From: Pyxidicoccus trucidator
GTDB taxonomy: Bacteria > Myxococcota > Myxococcia > Myxococcales > Myxococcaceae
DNA length: 64,000 nucleotides
Assembly: GCF_010894435.1 (NCBI RefSeq)
Contig: NZ_JAAIXZ010000001.1
Coordinates: 774,322 to 838,321, forward strand
Direction of reading: 5' to 3'
Part shown: positions 53,471-61,694 of the stretch, one piece after another
How positions within the stretch are numbered: position 1 is the first letter of the stretch
Layout of the letters: each line of letters starts with the position of its first letter
Position numbers and translations under genes: made by a program
Notes under the pieces: generated by a model
Seen by the model: only the letters and a program-made list of their open reading frames with translations
What the model was told of the DNA's origin: nothing
Databases searched by the model: none

Positions 53471-55968
53471 CCTCGCTTCGCGCGGGGCAGCCGCACCTGG
53501 AACACCGTGCCCGTCTCCCGTGTGGAGCGCACCTCGACGCGGCCTCCATGCGCGTTGACGATTTCCTGCACGATGAAGAGGCCCAGCCCTACTCCCTTCA
53601 GCGGGTCGCCGCCCTCCTCCGCGCGGGTGAAGGGCTGGAAGAGGCGGGGCAGCAGCGAGGGGGGAATGGGGTTGCCCGCGTTGGCCACCTCCAGCACCAC
53701 CTCGTCACCGTCGCCGTCTCCCCGCACCTCCACGGGGACGCCCCTCGCGCCGTGTGTGAGGGCGTTGGCGACGAGGTTGCCCACCAACTGCGCCAGCCGG
53801 TCCAGGTCCCACTCCCCCACCAGGTCCCCGCGCAGGCCCAGGTGGATGTCCCGGTCCGGGTACGCGGTCACCAGCTCGTCCACGACGATGCGGCAGGCAT
53901 CGCCCAGGCTCACACGTCGGCGCTGGATGGGGAGCGTGCCCCCCTGGCTCACGCGCGCGAAGTCCAGCAGGTCGCGGATGAGGTGGTCCATCCGCCGCAC
54001 GCTCATGAGGATGCGGGCCGCGCGCTTGTGCTGCGAGGACTCCGGGTCGCTGTCGCGCAGCAGCATGGTGCTGGACATGGCGATGGCCTGCAGCGGGCTG
54101 CGCAGGTCGTGCCCCACGATGCCCATCAGCCGGTCTCGCGTCTCGGCCTCGCGGCGCAGGGCGGCCTGCATCACATGGTGCGCGGTGACGTCGATGGACA
54201 CCGCCACTCCCGCGAGGGGGCGCCCCTGCGCATCGTGGACCCGTGTGGTGCTGAGGTCGATGTAGCGCGCGTCGCCGTCGCGCATGCGAAGGCGCACCGG
54301 CTCACGCAGCACCGTCTCGCCATGCAGCAGCGAGCGCGACAGGGGCCACTCCTCCGGCTGGTAGGGCGTGCCGTCCGGCCTGAAACCCTGGTAGGCGACG
54401 TACTCGGGGATGTCCCTTGAAGCCACGAAGGGGTGGCCCCAGATGGTCTCCATCGCCGCGTTGCCCCGGGTGAGCCGGCCACCCGGCTCGGCGAGGACGA
54501 CACCCACCGGGAGCTGGTCCAGCACGGCCTCCAGCAGGCCCCGCTCTGCGGCAAGCCTGTCCCGGAGCTGCTCGGCCTCCTCGCGGGCGCGGCGCTCGGC
54601 GTCGTACAGGCGAGCGCGCTCCAGCGCGAGGGCGCACTGCTGGCCGAGCGACTCCATGAACTGGAGCATCTCCGGCTCGAAGTCCTGCTCCTGCGCGAAG
54701 CTGAAGCCGAAGGCACCGAGGGTGCGCCCGTCCACCTTCAGCGGCAGCGCGGCGAAGGCGCGGCCCAGCAGGGTGGGCTCGTCCCTCAGGCCCGGATAGT
54801 CCCGGAGGAAGGTCTCCAGGTCCGCATAGAGCACCGGCCGGCCCGTGCGCACGGCCTCGCGGTACATGATGGGCGTGTCCACGGGGAAGCGCTGCCAGGG
54901 CGCGAGCGACTCCTCGGAGAAGCCGTGCGCGGCGCGCAGCTCGAACGCGGTGCCATCCTCGCTCAGCAGCACCAGTGAGGCGGAGACGGCGTCGAGCGCC
55001 GCGGCCCCCTCACGCACCACCACCTCCGCCAGCGCGTCGGGCAGCAGCACCCGGGACAGCGTGGAAGAAACGGCCGCCAGCCGGTCCGCGCGGGCGCGGG
55101 CCTGCCGCGGCGCGGTGATGTCCTGCAGGGTGCCGATGAAGCGCAGGGGCTGCTTGCGCGCATCGAAGTGCACCCGCCCGTGCGCGGACAACCAGCGCTC
55201 CCGCGTCACCAGGGGGCCCGCCGCGCGAAACTCGACGTGGAAGCTTCCGTCACCCTCCGGGTCGACCGCCCTCCGCAGGGCCACGTCCAGACAGGGGCGG
55301 TCCTCGGGGTGCACACACTCCCGGAGCATCCCGGGCTCGACGGGGTGGCCTGGCGGCAGGCCGAGCAGCTCCAGGCTCCGCTCGCTGAAGCTTCGCTCGC
55401 CCGAGGCGAACTCCCGGTCCCAGGTGCCCAGGTCCGCGGCCTCCAGGGCCAGGCGCAGCCGGTCCTCGCTCTCGCGCAGCTTGCGGGCCATGCGCCCGGC
55501 TTCCTCCCCCTGGCGCAGCTCGGTGACGTCGGAGACCATTCCCACGTACCCGACAACGCGGCCGTCCGAATCCACGTGCGGCAGGTAGTCCGCCTGCACC
55601 ACGCGCGTGCCACCGTCCCGGTACGGCATGGCGCGCTCGAAGCGCACCGGCTGCCCGGACAAGGCAGCTCGCAGGTGGGGCAGGACGGCCTGGTACGCGG
55701 AGTCGCCCAGCAGCTCGCGCACGCTTCGTCCGAGAACCTGCTCCCGCCTGGTACCGAACCAGCGCTCATACGTCTGGTTGCAGAAGCGGTAGCGCTCCTC
55801 CGCGTCCACGTACGCGAGCAGCACGGGCGCGGCGTCCACCGTCACCAGCAGCTTCTCGATGAGGCTCCGGTCGCCCAGCATGCCCCCTTCGCGGGGACGG
55901 GCCCGGTCCACCATCAGCAACTGGTCGATGACCTCACGGAGGTGGGAGACGGGCGGGGGGAGGGTCAT
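53467..55968 (-). CDS. PAS-PAS-GAF-PAS sensor histidine kinase
   Basis: An 833-residue soluble kinase with no transmembrane segment. PAS1 (about 25-145: FCNQTYERWFGTRREQVLGRS), PAS2 (about 175-285: GTWDREFASG, PPGHPVEPGM), GAF (about 320-470: SASLVLLSEDG, then VDTPIMYREAV) and PAS3 (about 475-590: NAAMETIWGHP) precede HisKA with His620 in IVGHDLRSPLQAIAM. HATPase has NLVANALTHG and GVGLGLFIVQEIV. It senses an internal ligand or redox state. It is an orphan kinase: no response regulator is adjacent. A longer reading to 56184 has no supporting evidence. Confidence 0.92.
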   Translation of the reverse strand: MTLPPPVSHLREVIDQLLMVDRARPREGGMLGDRSLIEKLLVTVDAAPVLLAYVDAEERYRFCNQTYERWFGTRREQVLGRSVRELLGDSAYQAVLPHLRAALSGQPVRFERAMPYRDGGTRVVQADYLPHVDSDGRVVGYVGMVSDVTELRQGEEAGRMARKLRESEDRLRLALEAADLGTWDREFASGERSFSERSLELLGLPPGHPVEPGMLRECVHPEDRPCLDVALRRAVDPEGDGSFHVEFRAAGPLVTRERWLSAHGRVHFDARKQPLRFIGTLQDITAPRQARARADRLAAVSSTLSRVLLPDALAEVVVREGAAALDAVSASLVLLSEDGTAFELRAAHGFSEESLAPWQRFPVDTPIMYREAVRTGRPVLYADLETFLRDYPGLRDEPTLLGRAFAALPLKVDGRTLGAFGFSFAQEQDFEPEMLQFMESLGQQCALALERARLYDAERRAREEAEQLRDRLAAERGLLEAVLDQLPVGVVLAEPGGRLTRGNAAMETIWGHPFVASRDIPEYVAYQGFRPDGTPYQPEEWPLSRSLLHGETVLREPVRLRMRDGDARYIDLSTTRVHDAQGRPLAGVAVSIDVTAHHVMQAALRREAETRDRLMGIVGHDLRSPLQAIAMSSTMLLRDSDPESSQHKRAARILMSVRRMDHLIRDLLDFARVSQGGTLPIQRRRVSLGDACRIVVDELVTAYPDRDIHLGLRGDLVGEWDLDRLAQLVGNLVANALTHGARGVPVEVRGDGDGDEVVLEVANAGNPIPPSLLPRLFQPFTRAEEGGDPLKGVGLGLFIVQEIVNAHGGRVEVRSTRETGTVFQVRLPRAKRG

Positions 55969-56340
55969 GACTGGCGGTGAGAGCAGAGCCGTACTGGGGC
56001 ACAACGCGCTCCACCCGGTTGGATAGTCAGGCTGATTGGCACCTGGCACGGCAATCGGCAAGGACCCCCGTCGCCCTCTGTCCAGCAGTCGGGCAGCGCA
56101 GGGCTTCCAGCAAGCAGCGCGGGTTGCGAAGCCGTGTGAGGTGCGACTTTCCGACCTCCCAGGAGTGCGCTGGGAGCGACCCACCCGGAGGCAGCGGCGA
56201 CACCGGCACCGTCAGGTGAATGGGGTGGGAATCCTGGCGGCTCGCTTCGTTCGGTACGTCAGGAGGGCTCCATACGCTCTCCTTTCCGTGCGGGGGCAGG
56301 ACTCCCAACGGCATCCGGGCAACGTCCCGAGGAGGCAGCA
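55969..56340. other. 372-bp divergent intergenic region
   Basis: Separates the PAS/GAF kinase gene from the small secreted protein gene. I see no terminator, no perfect repeat and no sigma-54 promoter with correct spacing. The right end contains the Shine-Dalgarno sequence of the next gene. Confidence 0.5.
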
Positions 56341-56709
56341 ATGAAGCGAGTGTCCGCATTTTGCGCAGTGATGATGTCGGTGCTCTTCGCAGGCCCCGCG
56401 CACGCCGCGCCGACGACGGTGAGCGGCTACGTCTGCTCGGCGACGTACACGCGGCAGAACAACGTCTTCTATGGCAATGGCTGGGTGCAGGTGCAGGTGT
56501 ACGCCGCGCCGGGCTGCACCGGCGGTGTCGTCGGCACGTACCAGTACCTGGGGTCGGGCGCCTCCAACTCGGGCTACCAGCACAGCGAGGCCGAGCGGCT
56601 GCAGCTGTTCCAGCAGGCCAACCAGGCCGCTACCCAGGGCACCCGCGTCAGCCTCTTCATCGAGAGCGTAGGCGGGGCCATCCTCCACACCACCTACTCC
56701 GCCAACTGA
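56341..56709 (+). CDS. Small secreted protein of unknown function
   Basis: A 122-residue protein. A signal peptide (1-22, cleaved after AHA) is preceded by GAGGAGG 6 nt before the ATG. The mature part is beta-rich, with TTVSGYVCSATYTRQNNVF, WVQVQVYAAPGCTGGVVG and TRVSLFIESVGG. It has two cysteines (about 32 and 60) that could form a disulfide. There is no lipobox and no known family that I recognise. It lies between two kinase genes with its own hairpin downstream. Confidence 0.82.
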   Translation: MKRVSAFCAVMMSVLFAGPAHAAPTTVSGYVCSATYTRQNNVFYGNGWVQVQVYAAPGCTGGVVGTYQYLGSGASNSGYQHSEAERLQLFQQANQAATQGTRVSLFIESVGGAILHTTYSAN

Positions 56710-56734
56710 CGGAGGCGGAAGCTCAGCGCCGGGT

Positions 56735-56765
56735 GACAGGGACTGTGCAGCTCGCGGTCCCTGTC
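56735..56765. terminator. Hairpin after the small secreted protein gene
   Basis: GACAGGGAC (56735-56743) pairs perfectly with GTCCCTGTC (56757-56765), loop 13 nt. There is no T-tract. It lies 26 bp after the stop and before the end of the convergent regulator gene. Confidence 0.5.
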
Positions 56766-56857
56766 GCCGTGCCGCGCGAGCCGCCGGCCTCCCCGTGACG
56801 GCCCGGTGCGCGTCTCGCGACAGCGCGTCTCGGAGCGTCGTGGCACGGTCTCTCGAC

Positions 56858-58204
56858 CTACGACTCCGTGCCGGCCTCCGGCGCCTCCAGCAGCTTGTAG
56901 AGCGTCTTGCGGTCCACATCGAGCAGCCGCGCCGCCTCGCTCTTGTTGCCGCCCACGTGCTGGAGCACCTGCGCCGCGTACCGCCGCGACAGCTCCGCGA
57001 GGCTGGGCATGTCTCCCGCCAGCCCCGTCAGCTTCTGCGTCGCATCGCCAATGGGCTCCGGGAAGTCCTGCGGCCCCAGCACGCCCGTCACGTTCAGCGC
57101 CAGCGCCCGCGCCACCACGTTCTCCAGCTGCCGCACGTTGCCCGGCCAGTCGTAGCCCGTCAGCCGCGTCATCGCCTCGGGCGTCACCACCGGCCGCACC
57201 CCGCCCCGCGCGTGCCGCCCCGCGAAGTGCTCCACCAGCGCCGGCACGTCCTCGCGCCGCTCCCGCAGTGGCGGCAGGTGCAGGTGCACCACGTCCAGCC
57301 GGTACAGCAGGTCCTCGCGGAACAGCCCCTCCACCACCCGCGCCTTCAGGTCCTTGTTCGTCGCCGCCACCACCCGCACGTCCACCTTCACCGGGACGCT
57401 CTCGCCCACGCGGCGAATCTCGCCCTCCTGCAGCACGCGCAGGAGCTGCGACTGCACCTTCATCCCCACGTCGCCAATCTCGTCCAGGAAGAGCGTCCCG
57501 CCGCTCGCCTCCTCGAAGACGCCCCGCCGCGCGCCCGAGGCGCCCGTGAAGCTGCCCTTCGCGTGGCCGAACAGCTCGCTCTCCATCAGCGACTCGGTGA
57601 TGGCCCCACAGTCCACCGGGATGAACGCCCCACCCGCGCGTGGCGAGCGCTTGTGCAGCGAACGCGCCACCATCTCCTTCCCCGTCCCCGTCTCCCCCGT
57701 AATCAGCACCGGCACGTTGCTGGCCGCCGCGCGCGCCACGTGCTTGTACACCTCCAGCAGCGCCGGGCTGCGCCCCACCAGCACCAGCGAGGTGCGCTCC
57801 ACCTGCTTCCGCAGCGAGCGGTTCTCCTCCACCAGCCGCTTCTGCTCCAGCGCCCGCCGCGCCACGCGCAGAATCGCGTCCACGTCGAACGGCTTCGCCA
57901 GGTAGTCGAACGCGCCCTGCTGGATGCTGTCCAGCGCGCCCTCGATGTTGCCGAACGCCGTCACCACGATGACCGGCGTGTCCGGCAGGTGCGTCTTCAC
58001 ATCCTGCAGCACCTTCAGCCCATCCCCCGGCTCGGGCATGGCCATGTCCGTCATCACCAGGTCAAACGGCCCCTCCGCCAGTCGCTCCGCCGCGCGCTTC
58101 GGGTCCGGCGCCTGCGTCACCGCCCCCAGCGTGCCCAGCAACCGCTGGAGCAAATCCCTGGCCTGGGGGTCATCGTCCACCACGAGGATGCGGGCTGTGC
58201 TCAT
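56858..58204 (-). CDS. Sigma-54-dependent response regulator, GSFTGA variant
   Basis: A 448-residue NtrC-family activator. The receiver domain has Asp53 in LVMTDMAMPE and a KPFD motif. The AAA+ domain has GETGTGKE, GGTLFLDEIGD and a loop GSFTGA in place of GAFTGA. A Fis-type C-terminal helix-turn-helix carries NKSEAARLLDVDRKTLYKLL. The start codon ATG overlaps the stop of the kinase by 4 nt, so the two make a coupled pair. It would activate sigma-54 promoters; the targets are unknown. Confidence 0.95.
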   Translation of the reverse strand: MSTARILVVDDDPQARDLLQRLLGTLGAVTQAPDPKRAAERLAEGPFDLVMTDMAMPEPGDGLKVLQDVKTHLPDTPVIVVTAFGNIEGALDSIQQGAFDYLAKPFDVDAILRVARRALEQKRLVEENRSLRKQVERTSLVLVGRSPALLEVYKHVARAAASNVPVLITGETGTGKEMVARSLHKRSPRAGGAFIPVDCGAITESLMESELFGHAKGSFTGASGARRGVFEEASGGTLFLDEIGDVGMKVQSQLLRVLQEGEIRRVGESVPVKVDVRVVAATNKDLKARVVEGLFREDLLYRLDVVHLHLPPLRERREDVPALVEHFAGRHARGGVRPVVTPEAMTRLTGYDWPGNVRQLENVVARALALNVTGVLGPQDFPEPIGDATQKLTGLAGDMPSLAELSRRYAAQVLQHVGGNKSEAARLLDVDRKTLYKLLEAPEAGTES

Positions 58205-59634
58205 GTGCCGACCTTGCGCATTGCGGAAGCGGCGGACGAAGCCAGCGACTCACCGGTGCCACCCGCCGCCACCGGGCGCACCACGCGGGGAAAGCGCACC
58301 ACCACCCGCGTGCCCTTCCCTTCCTCCGAGCGCACCACCAGCGTGCCCCCGTGCGCCTCCACCACGCGCTTCGTGGTGGCCAGGCCCAGGCCATGGCCCG
58401 GCAGCCCCCGCACCTCCGGCGCGCGGAAGAAGGGCTGGAAGAGCGAGGCCAGCGTCGGCGCCGCCATGCCGATGCCGTTGTCCTCCACCTCCAGCACCAC
58501 CTCCTGCCCCTCGGTGGCCACCCGCACCTTCACCTTCGGCTCCGGCCGGCCCGCCGTGTACTTCACCGCGTTCGTCAGCAGGTTGCGCGCGCTCACCTGC
58601 AGGAGCTGCCCCGGGCAGTCCACCGCCACGCCCGGCTCCAGCTCCCGCTCCAGCGCCACGCCCTGCGCCGCCGCCGTCTGCGCCACCTCCAGCAGCACCG
58701 TGGTGACGGCCGTGTCCAGTTCGCCCACCGTGCGCTCTCCTCGCGTGCCCGCGCGACAGAAGCGCAGCAGCGCTTCAATCAGCTCGCCCATGCGCACCGC
58801 GCTGGACTCGCACTGCGCCAGCATCTCCAGCGCCTCCGCGTCCTTCACCGCGCCCGTGCGGCGGATGAGCGTCAGGTAGCCCTTGAGCGGCGCCAGCGGC
58901 GAGATGAGGTCGTGCGCCACGCGGCGCGTGAAGGAGTCCAGCTCCTGGTTGTGCCGGCCCAGCTCCTCCAGCTGCCCCTGAATCGTGGCGTCCTGGCGCT
59001 TGAGCAGCGAGGTGATGTGCCAGCCCACCCCCAGCGACAGCAGCAGCGCCAGCAGCGTGGCGCCCGCGCCCAGGGCGGTGTTGCGCACGCGCAGGTCCGC
59101 CAGCCGGCCCACCACCGCGCGCGCCTCGGCCGCGTTCTCCTGGGACAGCGTGCCTGCCAGCGTGTCCAGCTCCGCCGCCAGGGGGCGGATGCGCTCGGCC
59201 AGGTGGCGCCGCGCCCGGTCCGCCTCGCGCCGCTGCGAGAAGACGGCCGCCGCCCGCACCTGCCCCGCCAGCCCCTGGCACGCGGCGTTGAAGCGCTGCC
59301 ACACCGCCTTCTCTCCCGGCGGCAGGTTGCGCGTGTACGCCTCCGACGCGTCGCGGATGTCGCCGAGAATCTCCTCCATCACCGCGTCCGCGGCCCGGCG
59401 CTCGTCGTCATCCGTGGCGCGGATGTGCGCCTCAATCGCCGACTCCAGTGACAGCGCGTCCACGCGGATGCGGCCGATGAGGCTCGCGCGCTCCAGCGCC
59501 TCCTGCACCAGAGCGTCCACCTGCCGCCCCGTGCGCACCTCCGTCCACAGGGTGAAGGCGGTGACGGCGGACAGCAGGACCACCACGAAGAAGAAACCGG
59601 CGCGGTAGCCACGGATGGACTTACGGGAGCTCAC
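58201..59634 (-). CDS. Membrane sensor histidine kinase, partner of the sigma-54 regulator
   Basis: A 477-residue kinase. TM1 (about 12-30), a periplasmic helical bundle (about 31-185, CHASE3-like in spacing), TM2 (about 186-205), a short coiled-coil stretch, and HisKA with His241 in RRVAHDLISPLAPL. HATPase carries NLLTNAVKYT, GIGMA and GHGLGLATTKRVV. There is no HAMP domain that I can clearly see. It stands upstream of and overlaps its response regulator. The coiled-coil lipoprotein gene precedes it by 37 bp on the same strand. Confidence 0.94.
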   Translation of the reverse strand: MSSRKSIRGYRAGFFFVVVLLSAVTAFTLWTEVRTGRQVDALVQEALERASLIGRIRVDALSLESAIEAHIRATDDDERRAADAVMEEILGDIRDASEAYTRNLPPGEKAVWQRFNAACQGLAGQVRAAAVFSQRREADRARRHLAERIRPLAAELDTLAGTLSQENAAEARAVVGRLADLRVRNTALGAGATLLALLLSLGVGWHITSLLKRQDATIQGQLEELGRHNQELDSFTRRVAHDLISPLAPLKGYLTLIRRTGAVKDAEALEMLAQCESSAVRMGELIEALLRFCRAGTRGERTVGELDTAVTTVLLEVAQTAAAQGVALERELEPGVAVDCPGQLLQVSARNLLTNAVKYTAGRPEPKVKVRVATEGQEVVLEVEDNGIGMAAPTLASLFQPFFRAPEVRGLPGHGLGLATTKRVVEAHGGTLVVRSEEGKGTRVVVRFPRVVRPVAAGGTGESLASSAASAMRKVGT

Positions 59635-59671
59635 GAGGGCCTACTCCTCTACCACGGAGCCCGCCCGTCCT

Positions 59672-60130
59672 TCAGGGGGTGCCCGTGTTGGCGGCGCCCG
59701 GCGGAGGGCCCGGCTCACGGGGAGGCTGCGTGCGCCGCTTCGCGCGCTCCAGCGCGGACTCGTACCAGACGTCCGACAGCTCCTCGTGCATCTCCTTCAG
59801 TTCCTTCAGCTCGTTCAGCTGGCGCTCCAGCGTGAGGAGCTGTGCGTTGTGCTCCTCCAGCGCATGCCGGTCCGCCTCCGTGCGCACCAGCTCCTCCAAC
59901 ACCACCGCGCGTCCCTGCTCCGCCTCGGCCCGCTCCAGCGACAGCCGCTCCATGGTGGCTTCGAGCGCCGCCAGCCGCGCCGCCAGCGCCTCGGTGCGCT
60001 CACGCTCCGCCTCGTACTCGCGCCGCCAGCGCTCCGTCTCCAGCACCTGGGCGCTCAGCTGCTCGGGAGGGATTCCCGCGCACCCGACTCCCAGCCATGC
60101 CACCGCCGTAACGAGCCGCAGGGACCGCAT
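59672..60130 (-). CDS. Coiled-coil lipoprotein in the kinase operon
   Basis: A 152-residue protein. Lipoprotein signal with lipobox VGC (Cys17). The mature part is almost entirely alpha-helical with heptad-like Leu spacing (EALAARLAALEATMERLSLE, then TLERQLNELKELKEMHEEL), and the tail is Pro-rich. No enzymatic motif. ATG at 60130 is chosen because it begins the signal. It precedes the kinase gene by 37 bp and may couple the envelope to its helical sensor, an inference from context. Confidence 0.82.
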   Translation of the reverse strand: MRSLRLVTAVAWLGVGCAGIPPEQLSAQVLETERWRREYEAERERTEALAARLAALEATMERLSLERAEAEQGRAVVLEELVRTEADRHALEEHNAQLLTLERQLNELKELKEMHEELSDVWYESALERAKRRTQPPREPGPPPGAANTGTP

Positions 60131-60431
60131 ACACCGTCTCTCCCGCGCCGCGGCCACGCGACATGCGCGGCGAAGGACCCGGGCCTGCCACCCAGCGCAA
60201 CCGGGTGACGCATGCAGCTTGCTCAACTGCTCCGGTGTCGTCAAAGCGACAAGCGCCTGCTTGGGGAGCAGGGCCACACCGTTGGAATGCCAACCGGGGA
60301 GTTTCTCCCCAGACCGCGGCCACCAGCGCCCGCGCCCTCCTCTGGGAGCAGCCCTGGCACGCCGGCTGCTCAAGGGACGGCTCACCACAAGCGACGCAAT
60401 CCAGCGTCGTCCCCCCCGAACGGAGCTTTCC
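60131..60431. other. 301-bp divergent region
   Basis: Lies between the coiled-coil lipoprotein and the Ala/Lys-rich protein genes. A small hairpin GGGGAG/CTCCCC occurs at 60296-60310. No clear promoter hexamers. Open frames crossing it lack any signal. Confidence 0.45.
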
Positions 60432-60686
60432 ATGAAGACCGTGTTCGCCGCCGCCCTCCTCGCCGCCGCCACCGCGTTCGCCAACACCCCGGCTCCCGCC
60501 GCCGCCGCCGTCGAGGCCAAGCCGGCCGCCGCCGCCGAGGCCCCCAAGGCCGAGGCCGCGCCCGCCGCGGAGCAGAAGGCCGAAGCTGCCCCCGCCGCCG
60601 CCGAGGCCCCCAAGGCCGAGGCCAAGCCCGCGAAGAAGTCCAAGAAGGCCGCTCCCAAGACGGAGACGGCTGCGGACACCAAGTAA
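60432..60686 (+). CDS. Small Ala/Lys/Pro/Glu-rich exported protein
   Basis: An 84-residue protein. A signal peptide (1-18) ends TAFAN, with GGAG 5 nt upstream of the start region. The mature part consists of A/P/K/E-rich low-complexity sequence with two copies of EAPKAEA-type units and a basic KKSKKAAPK tail. No fold is expected. It may act as a cell-wall linker or a charged polyelectrolyte. A clear terminator with T-run follows 25 bp downstream, which supports expression as a separate gene. Confidence 0.75.
   Translation: MKTVFAAALLAAATAFANTPAPAAAAVEAKPAAAAEAPKAEAAPAAEQKAEAAPAAAEAPKAEAKPAKKSKKAAPKTETAADTK
60531..60623 (+). repeat. 27-bp direct repeat inside the Ala/Lys-rich gene
   Basis: Copies at 60531-60557 and 60597-60623 are identical over 27 bp and 66 bp (22 codons) apart. 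They encode the EAPKAEA units. It suggests internal duplication within the gene. Confidence 0.8.
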
Positions 60687-60710
60687 TCCGGTTTTACAGC
60701 TTCGGTAGCA

Positions 60711-60757
60711 ACAGGCGGGGGTGCCCCATCCAAGGGGGGCGCCCCCGCTGTCTTTTC
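60711..60757 (+). terminator. Rho-independent terminator
   Basis: A GCGGGGGTGCCCC-type arm pairs with GGGGCGCCCCCGC across a 6-nt loop, with ACAG/CTGT flanks. TCTTTT follows the stem. It is the only hairpin in the window with a real T-run. It ends the Ala/Lys-rich gene. Confidence 0.85.
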
Positions 60758-60885
60758 CGGGTCCAAGCCCACCCACTTCACTCTCCGAAACAGGCACCCA
60801 CTCGGGGAGAGACATGGGAGTCACATCCACCCCGCCCGGGTCATTTTTCTCGTTACGCACCAGCTCAATTCAATGAGTTTGAGAT

Positions 60886-60914
60886 TTGACAGGGACAGAG
60901 GAATCCTGCTTAAT
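60886..60914 (+). promoter_or_regulatory. Candidate sigma-70 promoter of the GAF gene
   Basis: Perfect TTGACA (60886-60891), 17-bp spacer and CTTAAT (60909-60914). It is in AT-rich DNA and about 86 nt before the ATG. It is the best-matching -35 seen in the window. Confidence 0.6.
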
Positions 60915-60999
60915 GTGACTTCAGAGGATGACAGCCGGTTCCGGTGAGTTCCGGAACTCGGTCCCCCCCACCCCCGTCCTTGCTGGAGATTGCCCCCCA

Positions 61000-61590
61000 A
61001 TGATTGAAGCCTTCTCGAAGGTGTCGGAAGCCTCGAAGCTGATGCTGGACAAGGGCCTCTGCGCGAGCACCGGCGGGGAGGCGCTGCGGATGGTGGGCCA
61101 CGCGCTCGGAGTGGACCGGGCCTACATCTTCGAGAACCGCACCCAGCAGACCTACGGGCGGTTCATCACGGACATGCGCCACGCCTGGGCCGAGGCGCCC
61201 ACGCCGTCGCCGCTGGCCAACCCGGTGCTGCGCGCCTTCTCCTTCCGGGACTTCGCGCCGGGCTGGGTGGACATGCTGGAGGCGGGCATGGTGGTGGCCT
61301 GCCCCACGCGCGACGCGCCGCCGATGATGAAGGACCTGCTGGAGCGCCAGGGAACACAGTCGGTGCTGCTGTGCCCCATCAACCCCTCGCGGCAGCAGTG
61401 GTGGGGCGTGGTGGGTTTCGAGGACTGCCGCAAGCCGCGCATCTGGAAGCCCGAGGACATCAGCCTCCTCAAGTCGCTGTCCCGGGCGGTGGCCGCGTCG
61501 GTGCGCCACGGGCAGATGCGCTCCTCGCTGGACCAGGTCCGCAACAGCCTGCGGGCGGCCGTGAGCCGCACCCCGGTCTCCGGCCACTGA
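61000..61590 (+). CDS. GAF-domain protein
   Basis: A 196-residue soluble protein with a GAF-type sensor fold: EALRMVGHALGVDRAYIFENR, then GMVVACPTRDAPPMMKDLL, VLLCPI and WWGVVGFEDCRKPRIWKPEDI. It has no output domain, so it is likely a sensor subunit that modifies a partner, perhaps the Ser/Thr kinase that follows 104 bp later. The start is the ATG at 61000, with GGAG 12 nt upstream; ATG at 60928 is the alternative. Confidence 0.85.
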   Translation: MIEAFSKVSEASKLMLDKGLCASTGGEALRMVGHALGVDRAYIFENRTQQTYGRFITDMRHAWAEAPTPSPLANPVLRAFSFRDFAPGWVDMLEAGMVVACPTRDAPPMMKDLLERQGTQSVLLCPINPSRQQWWGVVGFEDCRKPRIWKPEDISLLKSLSRAVAASVRHGQMRSSLDQVRNSLRAAVSRTPVSGH

Positions 61591-61694
61591 CGGTCGCCCG
61601 GTCGCCCGCCTGGGGGGGCGGCGGCGACCCCTGAATGGAGCGGATAGTACGGCGGCGCGTTTCTGCTACCCTGGCGGCCCCCTCGCCTACCGCC

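Larger units (their letters stand above)
60687..60999. other. 313-bp intergenic region with terminator and promoter
   Basis: Contains the terminator at 60711-60757 and a candidate promoter at 60886-60914. The second half is unusually AT-rich for this genome. A frame opening at 60928 is in phase with the GAF gene but lacks a Shine-Dalgarno sequence. Confidence 0.6.

Noticed and set aside
56036-56066. TGGCAC repeats upstream of the small secreted protein, resembling a sigma-54 -24 element
   Set aside because: No GC at the required -12 distance from either copy.
60928-60999. Alternative start 24 codons upstream of the GAF gene
   Set aside because: No Shine-Dalgarno sequence and no conserved features in the added residues; it cannot be excluded, but 61000 is preferred.
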